Shown here: one piece after another, positions 17,023 through 24,729 of the stretch | How positions within the stretch are numbered: position 1 is the first letter of the stretch | Layout: each line of letters opens with the position of its first letter | Source of the DNA: Micromonospora ferruginea | GTDB taxonomy: Bacteria > Actinomycetota > Actinomycetes > Mycobacteriales > Micromonosporaceae | Reading direction: 5' to 3' | NCBI RefSeq assembly: GCF_013694245.2 | Contig: NZ_CP059322.2 | Span: 3,231,001 to 3,295,000, forward strand | Length of the DNA: 64,000 nucleotides | The notes under the pieces: model-generated | Databases searched by the model: none | What the model saw: only the letters and a program-made list of their open reading frames with translations | Told to the model about the DNA's origin: nothing | Program-made: the position numbers and the translations under genes

Positions 17023-17982
17023 TCAGCCGAGGCGGTCGGCCAGGGCGCGGCCCAGGTCCCGGCCGGAGCGCCAGGCGCTCTGCACCCGGGGACGGCCGAA
17101 CGCGTCGCCGGCCAGGCCGATCCCGTCGCCGTCCAGGTGGTACGTGCCGGCCTCGCCGACCGCCGCCGGCCGGGCGTACGTCCAGCGGTGCACGTGGGTC
17201 GACGCGGGCGGCTCGCCCAGGCCGAGCAGGTCCCGGACGGCCTGCTCGATCTCCGGCCGGGCGGCGGTGGGTTGCAGCAGGTGCCCGGCGGCGAACTCCG
17301 GGGTGGTGTGCGCGACCAGCACCGGTGCGCCGTCGCCCCGGCGGTCGCCGTCGTCGCAGACCAGGCTCAGCACCGGGTGGTCGTTGACGAACGCGCCCCT
17401 GAAGTCGGGCCAGCGGCGCGACGGGAAGTGCAGCACCGCGGCCAGCGTGGAGGCCCAGCGTTGCGCCGCGACCGCGCGGGTGGCCTCGGCCAGCGCCGGG
17501 TCCAGCAGCAGGGCGGCCTGCGGGCCGGGCATGGCGAGCACCACCGCCTCGGCGGCCCGCCCGTCCACGGTCGGCCCCGGCTCGACGGTCATGACCAGCC
17601 GGTCGTGCGTCACCGCCAGGCCGGTGGCCAGGTGCTCGACGAGCGAGCGCAGCCCGCGCGGGGCGGCCCAGCGCACCGGCCCGGCCACCTCCTCCCGGCC
17701 CCGCGGCCCGTACGCGACGAGCGTGTCGGTCCACTCCCTCGCCAACCCGGCGGCCCGCCAGCCGTCCACCACGGCGGCGAAGTCCGGGTCGTCCACGGTG
17801 AAGTAGGCGGCGCCCAGGTCGGCGGGGCGGCCGTCGAAGCGCTTGCTGGCCATCCGCCCGCCGGTCACCCGGGCGCGCTCGCGCACCTCGACCGGGATGC
17901 CGGCCCGGACCAGCTCGGTCGCGCACGCCACCCCGGCGATGCCCGCGCCGACCACCACCACACCCGCCCGGTCCGCTGTCAT
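17023..17982 (-). CDS. Renalase-like NAD(P)/FAD-dependent oxidoreductase
   Basis: A 319-residue flavoprotein resembling bacterial renalase, which oxidises isomeric dihydro-NAD(P) species. The N-terminal VVVGAGIAGVACATELVRAG binds FAD, RARVTGGRMASKRFDG follows as in renalases, and the C-terminal GIGLAGDAFGRPRVQSAW closes the FAD site. TACGAT (minus strand, 17994-17989) lies six bases before the ATG at 17982, a leaderless layout. The stop is close to that of the convergent antiporter. Confidence 0.82.
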   Translation of the reverse strand: MTADRAGVVVVGAGIAGVACATELVRAGIPVEVRERARVTGGRMASKRFDGRPADLGAAYFTVDDPDFAAVVDGWRAAGLAREWTDTLVAYGPRGREEVAGPVRWAAPRGLRSLVEHLATGLAVTHDRLVMTVEPGPTVDGRAAEAVVLAMPGPQAALLLDPALAEATRAVAAQRWASTLAAVLHFPSRRWPDFRGAFVNDHPVLSLVCDDGDRRGDGAPVLVAHTTPEFAAGHLLQPTAARPEIEQAVRDLLGLGEPPASTHVHRWTYARPAAVGEAGTYHLDGDGIGLAGDAFGRPRVQSAWRSGRDLGRALADRLG

Positions 17983-18005
17983 CGGTCGATCGTAGGCGCG
18001 GGCCG

Positions 18006-18031
18006 GTATGAACTCGCGGGCGCGGGGGTAA
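18006..18031 (+). promoter_or_regulatory. Possible SigB-type promoter of the DUF3072 gene
   Basis: GTAT (18006-18009), 16-base spacer, GGGTAA (18026-18031). It fits GNNT-N14-16-GGGTAY only loosely, and the leader contains AGGAGAGG before the ATG. Confidence 0.35.
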
Positions 18032-18062
18032 TGGCACACCTGTACGAGGAGAGGTGATCAGC

Positions 18063-18284
18063 ATGGCCGACCGCGCCAACGACAACCGCACCGTGAACCC
18101 GGACGCCGCCGTCAAGGACCCGGACGACTGGGTGACCGGCGACGAGCCGCCGACCGCGGCCCAGGAGTCCTACCTGCACACGCTGGCCCAGGAGGCGGGC
18201 GAGCCGGTGCCGGACGGGTTGACCAAGGCCGAGGCGTCCCGGCGGATCGACGAACTCCAGGCGGAGACCGGCCGGGGGCGCTGA
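18063..18284 (+). CDS. DUF3072 domain-containing protein
   Basis: A 73-residue hydrophilic protein of the DUF3072 family, with the pattern DPDDWVTGDEPPTAAQESYL followed by TLAQEAGEPVPDGLTKAEAS. Function unknown; the second half resembles the small helical T-x-A-Q/K-A-E modules found in actinobacterial stress-type proteins. AGGAGAGG lies nine bases before ATG 18063, which favours it over GTG 18054. Confidence 0.8.
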   Translation: MADRANDNRTVNPDAAVKDPDDWVTGDEPPTAAQESYLHTLAQEAGEPVPDGLTKAEASRRIDELQAETGRGR

Positions 18285-18294
18285 GCCACCTCGG

Positions 18295-18795
18295 TCAGCG
18301 CGGGGGCAGGCGGTGCAGCTCGACCCGGTCGAGCCGCCCCGCCGCCACCCGCGCGGTCAGGTAGGTCGCGTGCGGCTGGGCGCGCCGGTCGGTGGGCGAG
18401 CCGGGGTTCAACAGCCGCGGGCCGCCGGGCGCCACGCTGTCCCACGGGATGTGCGAGTGCCCGAAGACCAGCAGGTCGCAGTCGCCGTACGCGGCGGCGC
18501 AGCGTTCCTCGCGGCGGGTCTTCGGACCGGTCTCGTGCACCACCGCGACCCGCAGCCCGGCCAGTTCGACCCGGGCCACCTCGGGCAGCCGGGCGCGCAG
18601 GGCCGGCCCGTCGTTGTTGCCGTACACCCCGACCAGCCGGCGCGACCGCGCCTGGAGCGCGTCGAGCAGCGCCACGTCCACCCAGTCACCGGCGTGCAGC
18701 ACCACGTCGGCGGCCTCCACCGCCGCCCACAGCGGGGCCGGCAGGTCCCGCGCCCGCTTGGGCACGTGCGTGTCCGCCATGATGACCAGTTCCAC
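18295..18795 (-). CDS. YfcE/MJ0936-type metallophosphoesterase
   Basis: A 166-residue calcineurin-like phosphoesterase. Metal ligands are visible in order: MADTH, LHAGDW, YGNND, VVHE (in place of the usual VxHGH) and FGHSHIP, then NPGS. It should hydrolyse a phosphodiester with a two-metal centre; the natural substrate is unknown. GTG 18795 is selected because AGGA lies ten bases upstream; GTG 18813 is an alternative adding six residues. Confidence 0.85.
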   Translation of the reverse strand: MELVIMADTHVPKRARDLPAPLWAAVEAADVVLHAGDWVDVALLDALQARSRRLVGVYGNNDGPALRARLPEVARVELAGLRVAVVHETGPKTRREERCAAAYGDCDLLVFGHSHIPWDSVAPGGPRLLNPGSPTDRRAQPHATYLTARVAAGRLDRVELHRLPPR

Positions 18796-18831
18796 CGCGC
18801 CATCCTCCCGCACCCGGCGCGGCGGTGCCGC

Positions 18832-19611
18832 TCAGGCGCCCTGGCCCTGGTTCTGCATCAGGCCGCCGTCCATGAAGTACGTCGACCCGGTGACGTAGTC
18901 GGCGTCGTCGCTGGCCAGGAAGACGGCCAGCTTGGCGATCTCGGCCGGTTCCGCGGCCCGCTTCCACGGGATGCTCTGCACCTGCTCGTGCAGGTAGTCC
19001 GGGTTGTCGATCGCCTCCTGGTTGAACGGCGTGAGCACCATGCCGGGCCCGATGTTGTTCACGTTCATCCGCATCGGGGCGACCTCCAGGGCCAGGCTCT
19101 TGGCCAGCTCCAGCATGCCGCCCTTGCTGGAGTCGTAGTCGGCGCCGCCGGCCCGGGCCACCTCCTGGTGGATCGACGTGATGTTGACGATCTTGCCGCC
19201 GCCGCCCACGTCGCGGCGGTGCCGGACGAACCGCCGGCAGCAGAAGAACATGCCGTACAGGTTGGTCCGGACGCACCGGTCCCAGGTCTCGGTGTCCAGG
19301 TCCGCCACCGGGATGCCGGAGGCGTCCACGCCGGCGTCGTTCATCAGCACGTCGAGCCGGTCGAACTCGGCGAGGGCCTCGTCGAACATCGCCTCCACCT
19401 GGTGCTCGACGCTGATGTCGCCCTGCACCACCACGGCCCGCGAGCCGGCCGACTCGATCTCGGCTCGGGTGTGGTTCGCCCCGGCGTGGTCGTGCAGGTA
19501 GTGCACCACCACGTCGGCGCCCTCCCGGCCGAACTCGATCGCGGTGGCCTGGCCGATGCCCGAGTCCGAGCCGGTGATCAGGGCGGTCTTGCCCGCCAGT
19601 CGTCCGGTCAT
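18832..19611 (-). CDS. Short-chain dehydrogenase/reductase (glucose-dehydrogenase-like)
   Basis: A 259-residue classical SDR. TGSDSGIGQATAIEFG is the cofactor glycine motif, the usual NAG is present as NDAG, and the catalytic Ser-Tyr-Lys appear in NITSIH and YDSSKGG. NIGPGMVLTPFN and DGG near the end are family hallmarks; it resembles glucose 1-dehydrogenases. Its ATG overlaps the stop of the GH15 gene in an ATGA at 19608-19611, so the two are translationally coupled. That suggests a shared role in carbohydrate handling, perhaps oxidation of released glucose. Confidence 0.9.
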   Translation of the reverse strand: MTGRLAGKTALITGSDSGIGQATAIEFGREGADVVVHYLHDHAGANHTRAEIESAGSRAVVVQGDISVEHQVEAMFDEALAEFDRLDVLMNDAGVDASGIPVADLDTETWDRCVRTNLYGMFFCCRRFVRHRRDVGGGGKIVNITSIHQEVARAGGADYDSSKGGMLELAKSLALEVAPMRMNVNNIGPGMVLTPFNQEAIDNPDYLHEQVQSIPWKRAAEPAEIAKLAVFLASDDADYVTGSTYFMDGGLMQNQGQGA

Positions 19612-21443
19612 CCGGTCACTCCCTCCGTGCGGGCCGCCCCCACGGGCACGGCCGGTCGGTCGTGGTCGAACCGCGCCGCCGCGTCGGTGATCCGGCCGGC
19701 GGCGTTGATCAGGCCGATGTGCGAGAACGCCTGCGGGAAGTTGCCGAGCTGCTCGCCGGTGACCTGGTCGATCTGCTCGGCGTAGAGGCCCAGGTCGTTG
19801 GTGCGGCTGGCGAGCTGCTCGAACAGTCGCCGGGCCCGGTCCAGCTCGCCCGCCTCGGCCAGGCAGCCGGCCAGCCAGAACGAGCAGATCACGAAGCCGG
19901 CCGGGTCGCCGTCCCAGCGGCGCAGCAGTCCGTCGTGGGACAGCCGCCGTTCGACCACGTCCATGGTGGCGCGCATCCGCGGGTCGTCGGCGGGCAGGAA
20001 GCCGACCAGCGGCATGGCCAGCACCGAGGCGTCCAGGTCGTCGGAGTCGAACGCCCCGGTGTACGCGCCGACGCGCTCGTTCCAGCCCCGGCTGAGCACC
20101 GCCGCGCGGATCTCGTCCCGGGCGGCCGCCCAGCGGGCCACGTCGGCCGGCTCGCCGATCCGCGGCCCGAAGCGCACCGCCCGGTCCAGCGCGGTCCAGC
20201 ACTGCACCTTCGACGACACGTAGTGCCGCTCGGCGTCGCGCGCCTCCCACATCCCGGAGTCCGGCTTGCGCCAGTCGCGCATCGCCTGGTCGGCGAGCGT
20301 GCTCAGCAGGTGACGCACGTCGGGCGACATCGGGTCGAGGTAGTGCCGCATCAGCCAGGCGGCGTCGAGCACCTCGCCCAGCACGTCGTTCTGCCGCTGC
20401 CGCCAGGCGTCGTTGCCGACCAGCACCGGCCGGCTGCCGGCGTACCCGGCGAGGTGGTCGAGGTCGTGCTCGGTCAGGTCCCGCTCCCCCTCGACGCCGT
20501 ACATGATCGGCGCGGGGGCGTCGCCGAGCCGGCCCATCGCCCGGGCCACCCAGGTGAACTGCCGGTCCGCCTCGTCCGGGCAGGCGGCCCGCCAGAGCGC
20601 CTGCAGGGTCAGGCTGAAGTCGCGCAGCCAGACGAACCGGTAGTCGTAGTTGCGGTCCCCGCCGAGCCGCTCCGGCAGCGCGGTGGTGGCCGCCGCGACG
20701 ACCGCGCCGCTCGGCCCGTACGTCATCCCCTGCACCACCAGCGCGCTGCGCCGTACCAGGTCCCGGTACTCGCCCCGGTACTCGTGCAGGTCCACCCAGG
20801 AACGCCAACCGGCGACCGCCCCGGCCACCGCCTCGGCGGCGTCGGGCAGCACCGGCGTGTCACCGGCGTACGTCGGGGCGTACCCGAGGGTGAAGTGGTG
20901 GGCGTCGCCGGCGCGGGCGGTGAACCGCCCCGTGGCGGCGCCGTCGGCGAACGTCAGCGGCACGTCGCTGCGCAGCTCCAGCCGGCACGCGCCGGCGGTG
21001 GCGGCGACCACGCCGTCGTGCCCGGTGAGGTAGGCGCCGACCCGCCCGTACTCGAACCGGGGCGCGTAGTCGACCCGCATCGGCACCTCGCCGTCGAGGC
21101 CCTCGACCACCCGGACGAGCGCCCGGGGCGAGCGCAGGCCGATGTCGTGGCCGCGCGCGCCGGGCTCCAGCGCGAGCGCGTCGGTGACGGCCACCGTCCC
21201 GGTCGCGGTGCTGAAGACGGTACGCAGCACCAGCGTGTCGTCCAGGTAGGACCGGGTGCTGGTGAACTCGCCGTCGGGGTGGATCGCCCAGTGCCCGGCG
21301 TCGTCGTCGAGCAGCCGCCCGAAGACCGACGGCCCGTCGAACCGGGCGGGGCACCACCAGTTCACCGCGCCGGCGGTGTCCACCAGGGCGGCGCTGCGCC
21401 CGTCGGCGAGGAAGCCGTGCTCACTGATCCGTCCGCTGCGCAC
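19608..21443 (-). CDS. Glycoside hydrolase family 15 protein (glucoamylase/trehalase type)
   Basis: A 611-residue GH15 enzyme with an N-terminal beta-domain (FDGPSVFGRLLDDDAGHWAI) and an (alpha/alpha)6 barrel. NYDYRFVWLRDFSLTL and SGMWEARDAERHYVSSKVQC are family signatures, the second carrying a catalytic Glu. Actinobacterial members include cytosolic trehalases. No signal peptide is visible, so it should act on an internal sugar such as trehalose or a glucan. GTG 21443 follows a GGGTAG (21457-21452) by eight bases, a possible leaderless SigB-type start. The SDR gene is coupled downstream. Confidence 0.9.
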   Translation of the reverse strand: MRSGRISEHGFLADGRSAALVDTAGAVNWWCPARFDGPSVFGRLLDDDAGHWAIHPDGEFTSTRSYLDDTLVLRTVFSTATGTVAVTDALALEPGARGHDIGLRSPRALVRVVEGLDGEVPMRVDYAPRFEYGRVGAYLTGHDGVVAATAGACRLELRSDVPLTFADGAATGRFTARAGDAHHFTLGYAPTYAGDTPVLPDAAEAVAGAVAGWRSWVDLHEYRGEYRDLVRRSALVVQGMTYGPSGAVVAAATTALPERLGGDRNYDYRFVWLRDFSLTLQALWRAACPDEADRQFTWVARAMGRLGDAPAPIMYGVEGERDLTEHDLDHLAGYAGSRPVLVGNDAWRQRQNDVLGEVLDAAWLMRHYLDPMSPDVRHLLSTLADQAMRDWRKPDSGMWEARDAERHYVSSKVQCWTALDRAVRFGPRIGEPADVARWAAARDEIRAAVLSRGWNERVGAYTGAFDSDDLDASVLAMPLVGFLPADDPRMRATMDVVERRLSHDGLLRRWDGDPAGFVICSFWLAGCLAEAGELDRARRLFEQLASRTNDLGLYAEQIDQVTGEQLGNFPQAFSHIGLINAAGRITDAAARFDHDRPAVPVGAARTEGVTG

Positions 21444-21502
21444 GGTGGTGGCTACCCGGAGGCGGCGCCGCCATGCCTGGCCGGATCGCCGCCGGTCGCC
21501 GC

Positions 21503-21527
21503 GTTACCCCTCGCCGACGACGGGAAC
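21503..21527. promoter_or_regulatory. Overlapping divergent SigB-like promoters
   Basis: Plus strand: GTTA (21503-21506), 15-base spacer, GGGAAC (21522-21527), for the stress protein at 21555. The reverse strand of the same 25 bases reads GTTC, 14-base spacer, GGGTAA, so it could also serve the GH15-SDR operon. Confidence 0.4.
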
Positions 21528-21554
21528 GCGGCGGGTTGACGAAGGAGGATGCTC

Positions 21555-22142
21555 ATGACCAGACCCTCGACTCCGACCGCGGCCTGGCGTCCCGGAATGC
21601 CGGGCAGCGACAACCTCCCGTCCGGCCCGGGCGGTCGCCCGATGCCGCCGAGCGGGGACGGGCACGGGCCGCAGGCCGGCCCGCCGACCGTCACGATCGG
21701 CTCGTATCCGGACTATCCGTCCGCCCAGCGCGTGGTGGACTATCTGGCCGACAACCGGTTCCCGGTGGAACGGACCTCGATCGTCGGCACCAACCTGACG
21801 TTGGTGGAGACGGTGATGGGCCGGTTGACGACCGGCCGGGCGGCCCTGCTGGGCGCCGGCACCGGCGCGTGGTTCGGCCTGTTCATCGGGTTGCTCTTCG
21901 GGATCTTCACCGCGGGCAACTGGCTGGCGGTGATCCTGGTCGGCCTGGTGATCGGCGCGATCTGGGGCGCCGTGTTCGGCGCGGTCGCGCACGCCATGAG
22001 CGGCGGGCAGCGCGACTTCACCTCGGCCAGTTCGCTGCGGGCCAGCCAGTACGCGGTCACCGTGGACGCGGAGCTGGCGGAACAGGCCCGGCAGATGCTC
22101 GGCCGGATGCACCTGACGCCGACCGGCGCCACCGCCCGCTGA
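21555..22142 (+). CDS. General stress protein 17M-like (YflT) membrane protein
   Basis: A 195-residue protein of the general-stress GSP17M/YflT group. The first 50 residues are Pro/Gly-rich, then a soluble fold VTIGSYPDYPSAQRVVDYLA follows, then two membrane segments (WFGLFIGLLFGIFTAGNW and LAVILVGLVIGAIWGAVFG), then a C-terminal beta-alpha unit (YAVTVDAELAEQARQML). ATG 21555 is chosen over 21549 because GGAGG at 21544-21548 would otherwise abut the start. A SigB-like promoter lies upstream, which suits the family name. Confidence 0.82.
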   Translation: MTRPSTPTAAWRPGMPGSDNLPSGPGGRPMPPSGDGHGPQAGPPTVTIGSYPDYPSAQRVVDYLADNRFPVERTSIVGTNLTLVETVMGRLTTGRAALLGAGTGAWFGLFIGLLFGIFTAGNWLAVILVGLVIGAIWGAVFGAVAHAMSGGQRDFTSASSLRASQYAVTVDAELAEQARQMLGRMHLTPTGATAR

Positions 22143-22162
22143 GGCGGCCCGCGCCGACACGA

Positions 22163-22189
22163 GGGAGGGTCCCCGCCGGGGGCCCTCCC
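22163..22189. terminator. Bidirectional terminator
   Basis: A 12-bp stem with one G-T pair (22163-22174 against 22178-22189) lies between convergent genes. Confidence 0.75.
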
Positions 22190-22213
22190 GCACGCGTCGG
22201 TCGTGCGCCCGGA

Positions 22214-22801
22214 TCAGTCGTGCCAGGCCTGCTCGCCGGCGCGCAGCGGCACGTCGACGCGGTTCTCCGGCGGGGCGAGCGGGCAGGCCCACCGGTCGTC
22301 GTAGGCGCAACTGGGGTTGTAGAGGTAGTTGGCGTCCAGCCGGACCCGGTCGCCGGGCAGCACCGTCAGGCCCCGCCCGAACGTGCCCTTGACCGTGTCG
22401 GTGAGGTAGCGCCCTCCGCCGTACGACCCGTCGCCGCAGCTCGCGTCGCGCACCGGCACGAACAGCCCGCCGCCGTACGCGTCGATCCACCAGAGGGTGA
22501 GCGGCCCCCAGGGCGTCTCGGCGACCGCCACCCGGCGGTAGTCGACCACCCCGTCCGGGCCACCGGTGTCGATGCTCAGCTCACCCGTGGCGGGCCGCAG
22601 CGGCGCCTCGACCACGGCCGCCGGGTCGGGCGGGTACCAGCGCAGCCCGGTGAAGTCGGCCCGCTCGTCGGCCGGCACCGGGCTGCTCGGGTGGCTGCCG
22701 AACAGCGCGTCCCGCGCCTGGCGGAACCCACCCAGGTCGAGGTCGGACAGGTAGAGCGCGGCCACCCGCTCCCGCCAGTCCAGCACGTCGAGATCCTCCA
22801 T
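22214..22801 (-). CDS. DUF1684 domain-containing protein
   Basis: A 195-residue DUF1684 protein. Seen: WRERVAALYLSDLDLGGFRQ and ALFGSHPSSPVPADER at the front, the beta-rich centre TLWWIDAYGGGLFVPVRDA, and NYLYNPSCAYDDRWACPLAP at the end, which is the family signature. Function is unknown and there is no signal peptide. TAGGGT (minus strand 22813-22808) is six bases before the ATG, a leaderless layout. It is divergent from the MarR-pirin unit. Confidence 0.85.
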   Translation of the reverse strand: MEDLDVLDWRERVAALYLSDLDLGGFRQARDALFGSHPSSPVPADERADFTGLRWYPPDPAAVVEAPLRPATGELSIDTGGPDGVVDYRRVAVAETPWGPLTLWWIDAYGGGLFVPVRDASCGDGSYGGGRYLTDTVKGTFGRGLTVLPGDRVRLDANYLYNPSCAYDDRWACPLAPPENRVDVPLRAGEQAWHD

Positions 22802-22889
22802 CCCCCGACCCTAACCGGCCGGTCGGTTCAAATTTCGATCGACCCGTCGCCCGGGCTCGTCGGCGTGAGCCGGGCCACGCTCACAGAGG

Positions 22890-22917
22890 TTGTTTAAATT
22901 TTAAATAGTGCTACTGT
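22890..22917 (+). promoter_or_regulatory. Promoter with AT-rich palindrome, probable MarR operator
   Basis: TTGTTT (22890-22895), a 16-base spacer and TACTGT (22912-22917) lie six bases before the MarR ATG. The palindrome TTTAAA-T-TTTAAA (22893-22905) covers the spacer, in very G+C-rich surroundings. Autoregulation is inferred. Confidence 0.55.
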
Positions 22918-22923
22918 TGCGGC

Positions 22924-23406
22924 ATGACGGAGAGCCTGGACGCGGAGCGGACGGCTTGCTGGCGCGCCTACATCGAGTCGAGCCAGCGGCTGTTCACCCA
23001 ACTGGAGGACGACCTGCGCGCCGACAGCGAGCTGAGCTTCGCCGACTACCACGTGCTGGTGCTGCTCTCCGAGGCGCCCGGGCAGCGGCTGCGGATGGGT
23101 GAGCTGGCCGACCGGCTGGTGTTCTCGCCGAGCCGGCTGACCTACCAGATCACCACGATGCAGAAGCGCGGCCTGGTGGCCAAGGAGTCCTGCCCGGCCG
23201 ACCGGCGCGGCAGCGAGGCCGTGCTCACCGCGGCCGGCCTGCTGACCCTGCGCGAGGCCGCGCCGCACCACAGGCGCTCCGTGCGCACCCACCTGATCGA
23301 CGATCTCGACGACGCCGAGGTCGCCTGCCTCACCCGGGTCTTCGAGCGGCTCGGCCGGCGCCTACGCGCCGACCGCGTCGCGTCGTCCACCCCGACCGAC
23401 AAGTAA
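22924..23406 (+). CDS. MarR family transcriptional regulator
   Basis: A 160-residue winged-helix regulator. The DNA-binding core is MGELADRLVFSPSRLTYQIT with wing LVAKESCPADRRGSEAVLT, and long terminal helices form the dimer. MarR proteins usually repress their own and a neighbouring gene and release DNA on binding phenolics or on oxidation. Here a palindrome overlaps its promoter and the pirin gene starts ten bases after its stop, so the two form an operon. The inducer is unknown. Confidence 0.9.
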   Translation: MTESLDAERTACWRAYIESSQRLFTQLEDDLRADSELSFADYHVLVLLSEAPGQRLRMGELADRLVFSPSRLTYQITTMQKRGLVAKESCPADRRGSEAVLTAAGLLTLREAAPHHRRSVRTHLIDDLDDAEVACLTRVFERLGRRLRADRVASSTPTDK

Positions 23407-23416
23407 GGAGACCGCG

Positions 23417-24403
23417 ATGCCCGCGATCACCGTCGACGACGTCCTCGTCCTGCCCCGCCTGCCGAAGCTCGACGAGACCACCAGCTACCGCCCGGTCCGC
23501 CGGGTCACCACCGCGCCGAGCGGCTACGAGGGCGAGGGCTTCCCGGTCCGGCGGGCCTTCGCCGGGGTCTCGATGACCGATCTCGACCCGTTCATCCACC
23601 TCGACCAGATGGGCGAGGTGGACTACGCGCCGGGCGAGCCGAAGGGCACCTCGTGGCACCCGCACCGGGGCTTCGAGACGGTGACCTACATGATCGACGG
23701 CATCATGGACCACCAGGACTCCACCGGAGGCGGCGGCACCATCACCGACGGCGACACGCAGTGGATGACGGCCGGCAGCGGCCTGCTCCACATCGAGGCG
23801 CCGCCGGAGCACCTGGTGACGAGCGGCGGCCTGTTCCACGGCCTGCAGCTCTGGGTCAACCTGCCCCGGGTGGCCAAGATGAGCGCCCCGCGCTACCAGG
23901 ACATCCGCGGTCGGGAGTCGGCACTGCTGACCACGCCGGACGGCGGCGGCCTGATCCGGGTGATCGCCGGCGAGGTCGCCGGGCACCGGGGGCCGGGCTC
24001 GACCCACACCCCGATCACCATCGCGCACGTGACGCTCCAGCCCGGGGCGGAGCTGAGCCTGCCCTGGCGGCCGGACTTCAACGCGCTGGTCTACGTGCTG
24101 GCCGGTCGCGGCACGGTGGGCACCGACCGGCAGCCGATCCACCTGGGTCAGCTCGCCGTGCACGGGCCCGGTGACGCGCTGCGGATCACCGCCGACCGGT
24201 CGCAGGACGGCCACACCCCGACGCTGGAGCTCTACCTCATGGGCGGCCTGCCCATCCGGGAGCCGGTGGCGCACTACGGCCCGTTCGTGATGAACACCCG
24301 GGCCGAGCTGATCCAGGCGGTCGAGGACTTCCAGGCCGGCCGGCTCGGGGTGATCCCGAGCGGACGGCTGCCGCACAGCGACGGCCAGGGCGACCGCCCC
24401 TGA
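23417..24403 (+). CDS. Pirin family protein
   Basis: A 328-residue bicupin of the pirin family. Metal ligands in the N-terminal cupin are visible as H81, H83 (WHPHRGFETVTYMIDG), H125 and E127 (GSGLLHIEAP). Bacterial pirins can have quercetin-dioxygenase-like activity or regulate central metabolism; neither can be decided here. The RBS AAGGAGA lies before the ATG. Co-transcription with a MarR regulator suggests induction by an aromatic compound or redox stress. Confidence 0.92.
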   Translation: MPAITVDDVLVLPRLPKLDETTSYRPVRRVTTAPSGYEGEGFPVRRAFAGVSMTDLDPFIHLDQMGEVDYAPGEPKGTSWHPHRGFETVTYMIDGIMDHQDSTGGGGTITDGDTQWMTAGSGLLHIEAPPEHLVTSGGLFHGLQLWVNLPRVAKMSAPRYQDIRGRESALLTTPDGGGLIRVIAGEVAGHRGPGSTHTPITIAHVTLQPGAELSLPWRPDFNALVYVLAGRGTVGTDRQPIHLGQLAVHGPGDALRITADRSQDGHTPTLELYLMGGLPIREPVAHYGPFVMNTRAELIQAVEDFQAGRLGVIPSGRLPHSDGQGDRP

Positions 24404-24419
24404 CCTGCTGAGCACGTTC

Positions 24420-24445
24420 GGGCGCTCCGGTCCACCGGGGCGCCC
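24420..24445. terminator. Bidirectional terminator
   Basis: A 12-bp stem with one G-T pair (24420-24431 against 24434-24445) lies between the pirin gene and the convergent small gene. The innermost pairs must open to form a loop. Confidence 0.65.
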
Positions 24446-24455
24446 GGGCGGTGCC

Positions 24456-24584
24456 TCAGGAGACGGCGAAGATCCCGGCCACCCCGAGGATCACCATCAA
24501 CAGGACCGCCACCAGCGCACCCCGCTCCCCCTCCACCGCCCGGTCGCGGTCGTCGGTCACGGCGTTCGTCGTCTCGGCGGGCAT
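24456..24584 (-). CDS. Small single-pass membrane protein
   Basis: A 42-residue protein: a hydrophilic charged N-terminal half (TTNAVTDDRDRAVEGERG) followed by one membrane helix (ALVAVLLMVILGVAGIFAV) that ends the chain, so probably tail-anchored. AAGGAGG sits at ideal distance before ATG 24584, and the gene is bounded by a terminator, which together support a real gene despite the size. Function unknown. Confidence 0.65.
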   Translation of the reverse strand: MPAETTNAVTDDRDRAVEGERGALVAVLLMVILGVAGIFAVS

Positions 24585-24729
24585 GTCGGTGCCTCCTTGA
24601 GTTTCGCGATCCAGGGGTCCGGGGTACCCCAGGCGCGTACCACCGCCGCCGACCTGCTGCGTCGTGGTGCGGGGCCCTGCCGGGGGTCCTACCGTGTTGA
24701 GGACGTCGTCGACCTCGGGAGGCTGGAAC

